This document shows positions 6,034-10,131 of a stretch of 10,131 bases of DNA, piece by piece. Positions within the stretch are counted from its first letter, which is position 1; each line of letters begins with the position of its first letter. This DNA comes from Gammaproteobacteria bacterium. Its GTDB lineage: Bacteria; Pseudomonadota; Gammaproteobacteria; GRL18. Both the position numbers and the translations under genes were made by a program. The notes beneath the pieces were generated by a model. The model saw nothing but the letters and a program-made list of their open reading frames with translations. It made no database searches and was not told the DNA's origin. Where the stretch lies: NCBI GenBank assembly GCA_028571885.1, contig JAPVVU010000089.1, positions 1 to 10,131 on the forward strand, written 5' to 3'.

Positions 6034-7998
6034 ATGAAAGATAAAATTATCGTACAAAAAAAGAAAATTATTGCTGGAGTGGTCTTTTTGGCTGCTGCTC
6101 TGTTTATGGCAACCATTGTGCCGACCATTCAAATGTCCTGGGTTATGGGCTTATTGCTGCTGACTATTTATCTGTTTGCTTTTGAAGTATTAGAAGTTGA
6201 TGTGACCGCAATATCTATTATGGTTTTGCTGGGACTCTCAACCCTGTTTGCACCGATTATGGGGCTGGATGCAGGTCTGGTGTCAACTGATAAGCTGTTT
6301 GATGGTTTTTCCAGTAATGCTGTAATGTCCATTATAGCGGTCATGATCATTGGTGCAGGTCTTGATAAAACAGGTATTATGAGCAAGGTAGCGACCTTTA
6401 TTCTTGATGTGGGCGGCACATCAGAAAAACGCATCATTCCTATTGTTTCCAGTACTGTGGGTTTCATTTCCTCCTTTATGCAGAACGTTGGTGCAGCGGC
6501 ACTCTTTATTCCTGTTGTAAGTCGTATTTCTGCACGCTCTGGTTTGCCCATGTCGCGTCTGTTAATGCCGATGGGATTTTGTGCCATTTTAGGTGGAACT
6601 GTGACCATGGTTGGTTCATCACCTTTGATCCTTTTAAATGATCTTATACTAACCACCAATCATGGTTTACCTGAAGCGCAGCAAATGGAGACCTGGGGAT
6701 TGTTTTCTGTGACTCCTGTTGGTCTGGCACTTGTTTTTACTGGTATTATTTATTTTGTTCTTGCAGGGCGTTTTGTTTTACCAAAAGGAACGGATAAAGT
6801 GGATGCAAATACTGCAACGAATACCATGGATTATTTCCAGAATATTTATGGTATTGATTATGCCTTGTTTGAACTTGTGGTTCCTGCTGATAGCCCTTTA
6901 GTGGGTCATGTATTAAATGATATTGAGCAGGAAGGAAAAATTCGAATTATTGCGGCAATCAAAGGTAATACCAAAGATGTGACCATTGGTGCAAATGGTG
7001 TGGCCAGAGATTATACGATTGAAGCCAATACCGTACTGGGTATTCTTGGTTCTGAACAACACATCAGAGAATTTGCTAAAGATTATACGATTGAAGTGAA
7101 AGATGATCTGGAATTCTTCTCAGAGACATTATCATCTGCACGTTCTGGTGTAGCAGAAGTGGTTATTCCACCTGGTTCTCAACTGATTGATAAATCAGCT
7201 CGTGATATCTGGTTAAGGAAGACTTATGGTCTGGCTATGGTTGCCTTGCACCGTGAAGGTGAAACTCTGGGTTCCGGTGAAGGCATTCGAGATCTGCCTT
7301 TCCATGCAGGTGATACCCTGGTTGTTCATACTTTATGGTCTAATCTGGAGCGAATCACAAAAGACAAAAACTTTGTGGTCGTCACAACTGAGTATCCTCA
7401 TGAAGAAACTCGCCCGCATAAAGTTGGTTGGGCCGGGTTATTCTTTGCCATTGCCCTATCGATGGTGTTATTCACCGAACTGAAATTATCCATTGCTTTA
7501 TTAACTGGCGCTATTGGCATGGTTTTATCGGGTGTACTTAAAATTGAGGAAGCTTATGAAGCCGTTTCCTGGAAAACAGTTTTTCTGTTAGCCAGTCTTA
7601 TCCCTCTGGGGCTTGCAGTACAAAGTTCCGGTACTGCCGGATGGATTGCTGATCAGACATTGAAAGTGGTTGGTGATATGCCTGTCTGGGTTATTCAGCT
7701 ATCAATTGCTGTTCTGGCCACATTCTTCACTCTGGTGATGTCTAATGTCGGTGCGACGGTGTTATTAGTACCGCTTGCCGTCAATATCGCATTAGGTGTT
7801 GAAGGTGCTGATCCTGCTGTATTTGCCTTAACGGTTGCTATTGCCACATCAAATTCATTTCTGATACCGACTCATCAGGTTAATGCTTTAATTATGGGAC
7901 CTGGTGGTTATCGTGTGCCTGACTTCATGAGAGCGGGTGGTATTATGACCATACTGTTCCTGATTGTCATGACTGTGATGATGTCGCTTGTCTTCTAG
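6034..7998 (+). CDS. SLC13-type (DASS / Na+-anion) permease with two RCK_C (TrkA_C) domains
   Basis: This 654-residue inner-membrane transporter has two hydrophobic halves with a soluble insert. The N half (about 12-246) contains QNVGAAALFIP (150-160) and GGTVTMVGSSPLILLND (187-203). The C half (about 457-654) contains the matching SNVGATVLLVP (570-580) and TSNSFLIPTHQVNALI (605-620). The SNxGA-type motifs in both halves are the inverted-repeat substrate and Na+ sites typical of the DASS/SLC13 and wider ion-transporter superfamily. The insert holds two RCK_C/TrkA_C-like domains at about 278-350 and 372-450, which in related permeases bind ligands and gate transport. The family moves sulfate, di- or tricarboxylates or other anions, usually with Na+. 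The substrate is not readable here. AGAG seven bases before the ATG is a plausible ribosome site. It is probably cotranscribed with the Usp-like gene from the sigma-54 promoter. Proximity to the CbbQO-like pair and to NhaD allows a bicarbonate or sulfur-anion role, but only as speculation. Confidence 0.9.
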   Translation: MKDKIIVQKKKIIAGVVFLAAALFMATIVPTIQMSWVMGLLLLTIYLFAFEVLEVDVTAISIMVLLGLSTLFAPIMGLDAGLVSTDKLFDGFSSNAVMSIIAVMIIGAGLDKTGIMSKVATFILDVGGTSEKRIIPIVSSTVGFISSFMQNVGAAALFIPVVSRISARSGLPMSRLLMPMGFCAILGGTVTMVGSSPLILLNDLILTTNHGLPEAQQMETWGLFSVTPVGLALVFTGIIYFVLAGRFVLPKGTDKVDANTATNTMDYFQNIYGIDYALFELVVPADSPLVGHVLNDIEQEGKIRIIAAIKGNTKDVTIGANGVARDYTIEANTVLGILGSEQHIREFAKDYTIEVKDDLEFFSETLSSARSGVAEVVIPPGSQLIDKSARDIWLRKTYGLAMVALHREGETLGSGEGIRDLPFHAGDTLVVHTLWSNLERITKDKNFVVVTTEYPHEETRPHKVGWAGLFFAIALSMVLFTELKLSIALLTGAIGMVLSGVLKIEEAYEAVSWKTVFLLASLIPLGLAVQSSGTAGWIADQTLKVVGDMPVWVIQLSIAVLATFFTLVMSNVGATVLLVPLAVNIALGVEGADPAVFALTVAIATSNSFLIPTHQVNALIMGPGGYRVPDFMRAGGIMTILFLIVMTVMMSLVF

Positions 7999-8006
7999 AT
8001 AAGTGT

Positions 8007-8196
8007 TCCACCAAAAGTAGGCCCCATGAGGGGAAATAGTGAGCCGCATCAGAACCCGGCATTTATTATTGTGCTCGGACTGCGTCAAATCGCCCCATAA
8101 TAAACGCCATGTTCTAATGCTTATTGTTCACTGTTTAGGAACAGTTATTTAGATAAACATTAACTCTGTTAATTGAATGGTTCCATTTTTGGTGGA
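8007..8196. repeat. nested inverted-repeat element filling the permease-nhaD spacer
   Basis: The ends TCCACCAAAA (8007-8016) and TTTTGGTGGA (8187-8196) are a perfect 10-bp inverted repeat. Continued inward to 8024/8179 in the same register, 16 of 18 positions pair, two as G-U. Inside lies a second, longer imperfect palindrome (8046-8120), plus a 16-base dyad ACTGTT-TAGG-AACAGT (8130-8145) and a 15-base dyad ATTAAC-TCT-GTTAAT (8159-8173). The inner part is visibly richer in G and C than the surrounding spacer. No coding frame in it is convincing. The layout suits a small non-autonomous mobile element (MITE-like) or a structured leader of nhaD. I cannot see copies elsewhere, and no clear target duplication is visible. 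Confidence 0.5.
8046..8120. repeat. 24-bp imperfect palindrome with 27-base loop
   Basis: Arms 8046-8069 and 8097-8120 pair in one register: 20 of 24 positions are Watson-Crick. Three of the remaining four are C/A on the + strand, so they become G-U in a - strand RNA. Only position 8056/8110 is a true mismatch. The outermost pairs join GCAT to ATGC and the innermost eight are TTTATTAT with ATAATAAA. The loop (8070-8096) contains GCTCGGACTGCG. The wobble bias towards the - strand is odd, because both flanking genes lie on the + strand. It could reflect the element's ancestral orientation. Confidence 0.55.
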
Positions 8197-8208
8197 TGTG
8201 CTTGTGCA
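8193..8208 (+). promoter_or_regulatory. weak sigma-54-like promoter candidate before nhaD
   Basis: TGGATG-TGCTT-GTGCA has the invariant GG (8194-8195) and GC (8206-8207) at the correct ten-base distance, and four of five -12 bases match. The -24 block beyond TGG does not fit. It overlaps the right end of the inverted-repeat element. If real, transcription would start near 8219, leaving a leader of about 58 bases before the ATG at 8277. No copy of the TGTTGC-N5-GTAACA dyad is present upstream, which weakens the case. Confidence 0.25.
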
Positions 8209-8276
8209 GATTCACCTTAATCAATGGATGAATACACCTTTGCTTATGTGATTATAAAAAAGATGATTTAAAAATT

Positions 8277-9704
8277 ATGATTTTATTAAAAAAAATTCAA
8301 CTACCGCTTTTTATTGCTCTACTCTTAATTCCCTTCCAACTTTTTGCTGCAGAAGCGGGCGGGGGACATGAACCAATGGACATGACGTCCAGTTCGATTG
8401 GTTATATTGCTTTAATTCTCTTTATGATCGCCTATGTTTTTGTTATGGCTGAAGAGTTTACCCATTTACGTAAATCCAAGCCTGTTATTTTAGCTGCGGG
8501 CCTTATCTGGGGCATGATTGGCTGGGTTTATATGGATCATGGAATGTCAGAACTGGCAGAACATGCTGTTCGTCATAACCTTCTGGAATATGCAGAACTG
8601 ATGTTATTCCTGTTAGTTGCCATGACTTATATTAACGGTATGGAAGAACGACAAGTTTTTGATGCACTGCGTTCCTGGTTGATCCGCAAAGGTTTTTCTT
8701 TTCGCCAATTGTTCTGGTTAACAGGTGTACTGGCCTTTTTCATCTCACCGATAGCTGATAATCTAACCACCGCATTATTAATGTGTGCTGTTGTTCTTGC
8801 GGTTGGTGGCACCAATACTCGTTTTGTCTCAATTGCCTGTATTAATATTGTTGTGGCAGCCAATGCGGGTGGTGCATTTAGTCCCTTTGGCGATATCACC
8901 ACCTTAATGGTCTGGCAAAAAGGCATGGTTGATTTTTGGGGATTCTTTGCTCTGTTCATTCCATCTGTGGTGAATTTTATTGTGCCTGCTGCGATTATGC
9001 ATTTTGCTATTCCAAATGAAAATCCTGCCGTATCAGATGAAGTCGTGCCTATGAAGCGTGGTGCTAAACGTATTATTGCACTTTTTTTAATGACTATTAT
9101 TACTGCTGTAAGTTTCCATAATTTTCTTGGTTTACCACCCGTTATTGGAATGCTGACAGGCTTAAGTTATCTTCAGTTTTTAGGCTATTATCTTAAGAAA
9201 ACCAAACACAAGTGTATTTCTCATGAGCAGTTTTCTGATAAGAATGAGGTGGGTGAATTTGTTGTATTTGATGTTTTTAAACCTGTAGCAAAAGCAGAAT
9301 GGGATACCTTATTTTTCTTCTATGGCGTTGTTTTATGTGTCGGTGGCCTGGGTTTTCTTGGTTATTTATCCATGGCATCTGAATTGATGTATACCCAGTG
9401 GGGAGCGACTTCAGCCAATATTGCTGTGGGTGTTTTGTCTGCTATCGTTGATAATATCCCTGTTATGTTTGCCGTACTAACCATGAATCCTGAGATGTCA
9501 ACAGGACAATGGCTACTGGTCACAATGACAGCCGGTGTCGGCGGTTCTTTATTATCCATTGGCTCTGCTGCCGGCGTGGCTTTAATGGGGCAGGCCAGAG
9601 GTCAATATACCTTTTTTGGTCATTTAAAGTGGGCACCTGCCATTGCAGTAGGCTATGCTGCGAGCATTGGCACGCATATGTGGATTAATAGTGCATTATT
9701 TTAG
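8277..9704 (+). CDS. nhaD: NhaD-type Na+/H+ antiporter
   Basis: This 475-residue inner-membrane protein exchanges cytoplasmic Na+ (or Li+) for external protons. It has a hydrophobic, signal-like N-terminus (about 5-24, ending LFAAEAGGG) and about a dozen further membrane segments. NhaD-specific motifs are clear: SPIADNLTTALLM (157-169), NAGGAFSPFGDITTLMVW (about 196-213) with polar residues S202, D206 and T208-T209 in the membrane region, and SAIVDNIPVMFA (388-399). D161 and D392 in the two DN motifs are the likely ion-binding acids, in inverted halves of the protein. The ATG at 8277 has only an A-rich stretch with AAGATGA upstream, a poor ribosome site. The gene is separated from the permease by 278 bases of palindromic DNA, so it may be read through from the sigma-54 operon or have its own promoter. 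Its likely partnership is to recycle Na+ brought in by the neighbouring permease; that is inference. Confidence 0.95.
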   Translation: MILLKKIQLPLFIALLLIPFQLFAAEAGGGHEPMDMTSSSIGYIALILFMIAYVFVMAEEFTHLRKSKPVILAAGLIWGMIGWVYMDHGMSELAEHAVRHNLLEYAELMLFLLVAMTYINGMEERQVFDALRSWLIRKGFSFRQLFWLTGVLAFFISPIADNLTTALLMCAVVLAVGGTNTRFVSIACINIVVAANAGGAFSPFGDITTLMVWQKGMVDFWGFFALFIPSVVNFIVPAAIMHFAIPNENPAVSDEVVPMKRGAKRIIALFLMTIITAVSFHNFLGLPPVIGMLTGLSYLQFLGYYLKKTKHKCISHEQFSDKNEVGEFVVFDVFKPVAKAEWDTLFFFYGVVLCVGGLGFLGYLSMASELMYTQWGATSANIAVGVLSAIVDNIPVMFAVLTMNPEMSTGQWLLVTMTAGVGGSLLSIGSAAGVALMGQARGQYTFFGHLKWAPAIAVGYAASIGTHMWINSALF

Positions 9705-9716
9705 GTGTGCTTGTTC

Positions 9717-9797
9717 CCGAACTGAAATAATAAATCCCATTCCCTCTGGATGAAAAGGGGGGCAGCAGATAGTACTTTTAAAAAGGGATGAGTTCGG
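9717..9797. repeat. 81-bp inverted-repeat unit after nhaD
   Basis: CCGAACT at 9717-9723 pairs exactly with AGTTCGG at 9791-9797. ATCCC (9734-9738) pairs with GGGAT (9785-9789), though off register by nine bases. The interior has a C-rich run (CCCATTCCCTC) and a G-run (AAAAGGGGGGC) that could also pair. It could be a small MITE-like relic or act as a transcription end for nhaD. The shortness of the perfect arms leaves chance as a possible explanation. Confidence 0.35.
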
Positions 9798-9866
9798 ATA
9801 AAATAGTTGACTAATTTGGTGTGATATTTGATGCTCAGCTTAAATGACTTCAATGACATACCCTTT

Positions 9867-10045
9867 AACCTGGAATAATTGTAACTATTCAGCATATTAT
9901 TTACAAAGAGCCTGTGGTTGCTTATTTTTCTGACTTTGATTGTCTGAGCGCAGCGTCTTCTCATAACAGAAAACAAAGTCAGAAAAATAAGTGACCATGG
10001 GCTCAACAGTGGTCATTAAGAAATATACGCTGATTATTCCAGGTT
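9867..10045 (+). repeat. 179-nt imperfect palindrome forming a long hairpin, just upstream of the next gene
   Basis: Two stems share one register. The outer stem is a perfect 13-bp repeat, AACCTGGAATAAT (9867-9879) with ATTATTCCAGGTT (10033-10045). The inner stem runs 31 positions without a bulge, 9908-9938 with 9974-10004. Its innermost 18 bp are perfect (CTTATTTTTCTGACTTTG) and its outer GAGCC/GGCTC block closes it. All four non-Watson-Crick positions in the inner stem (9913, 9914, 9919, 9920) are G-U on the + strand and would be A/C on the - strand. Between the stems lie two 28-base strands that pair poorly in register. The apical loop is 35 bases (9939-9973) with GAGCGCAGCG. It ends 25 bases before the ATG at 10071. 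It may be an ERIC-like or MITE-like palindromic repeat, a leader structure of the next gene, or both. Confidence 0.7.
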
Positions 10046-10070
10046 CAACTCCAGAAAAAGGTAAGTTCAT

Positions 10071-10131
10071 ATGTCTGAAGCACCCGGCTACAATCTTAAT
10101 TGTCAGAAATGTCAGGTACAGTACAAACTGG
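10071..10131 (+). CDS. start of an unidentified gene with a CxxC motif (3' end outside window)
   Basis: An ATG at 10071 opens a frame that runs off the window after 20 codons. AAGG at 10058-10061 is nine bases upstream, a good ribosome site. A TAA in frame at 10062-10064 rules out an earlier start. The visible protein, MSEAPGYNLNCQKCQVQYKL, has C11-x2-C14 followed by a short hydrophobic/basic strand. This is the pattern of the first half of a small zinc ribbon, for instance the MJ0042-type zinc-finger found at protein N-termini. Too little is present to name it. Confidence 0.6.
   Translation, partial: MSEAPGYNLNCQKCQVQYKL

Larger units (their letters stand above)
9705..10070. other. non-coding palindrome-rich spacer
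   Basis: These 366 bases after nhaD contain no gene I can support. They hold a small inverted-repeat unit (9717-9797) and a 179-nt hairpin element (9867-10045), followed by the ribosome site AAGG (10058-10061) of the next gene. No clear intrinsic terminator of the GC-stem plus T-run type follows nhaD. The only long frame, on the - strand, would start with TTG inside the hairpin and has no ribosome site. Confidence 0.6.

Noticed and set aside
6168..6659. 163-codon frame on the - strand inside the permease gene
   Set aside because: It is antisense to a well-supported membrane protein and has no domain or start signal of its own.
8022..8033. CCCC-ATGA-GGGG hairpin after the permease as a terminator
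   Set aside because: The stem is only four pairs, no T-run follows, and its bases overlap the better-supported outer stem of the palindromic element.
8130..8145. TGTT...AACA dyad before nhaD as a third enhancer site for the regulator
   Set aside because: The gap between half-sites is four bases with no GC/GY positions, so it does not match TGTTGC-N5-GYAACA.
9816..9832. Sigma-54-like TTGGTGTGATATTTGAT before the last gene
   Set aside because: The essential GC of the -12 element reads GA, so the spacing match is not enough.
9701..10006. 101-codon open frame on the - strand after nhaD
   Set aside because: It would start with TTG inside the long hairpin, has no ribosome site, and its sequence is largely dictated by the palindromes; no recognisable domain.

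Overview
The window is AT-rich and densely coded. It reads as a proteobacterial, probably gammaproteobacterial, chromosome. This rests on gene content: a CbbQ/CbbO- or NorQ/NorD-type AAA+/VWA activase pair, a sigma-54-dependent two-component system, an SLC13-type permease and an NhaD Na+/H+ antiporter. This combination would suit a marine or sulfur-oxidising chemolithoautotroph, but no RuBisCO or sulfur gene lies inside the window, so lifestyle is inference.

Layout. (1) 1-2134, + strand: the C-terminal end of a CbbQ/NorQ-type MoxR AAA+ ATPase, then its partner, a VWA-domain protein with an intact MIDAS site. (2) 2143-5079, - strand: a response regulator of the NtrC class and its membrane histidine kinase, kinase gene first. 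They converge tail to tail on the VWA gene with an 8-base gap. (3) 5080-5439: a divergent control region with a near-consensus sigma-54 promoter pointing right and, upstream of it, two 17-bp dyads (TGTTGC-N5-GTAACA, in opposite orientation, centres 66 bp apart) that look like enhancer sites for the adjacent regulator. (4) 5440-7998, + strand: a small Usp-like soluble protein and an SLC13 permease with two RCK_C/TrkA_C-like domains. (5) 7999-8276: a spacer filled by a roughly 190-nt nested inverted-repeat element. (6) 8277-9704: NhaD. (7) 9705-10070: a non-coding, palindrome-rich stretch with an 81-bp inverted-repeat unit and a 179-nt hairpin element whose inner stem is 31 bp. (8) From 10071: the first 20 codons of a new gene with a CxxC motif.

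How it may work together (inference). The kinase senses a periplasmic or membrane signal through an all-helical domain and phosphorylates the regulator. The regulator binds the two dyads and activates sigma-54 RNA polymerase at the promoter before the Usp-like gene. This would switch on a probably Na+-coupled anion uptake or efflux module (Usp-like protein and SLC13 permease), with NhaD next door able to restore the Na+ gradient. The anion is not identifiable from sequence; sulfate, a dicarboxylate and bicarbonate are all open. The most distinctive signals are the sigma-54/enhancer architecture and the long imperfect palindromes in the spacers on each side of nhaD.
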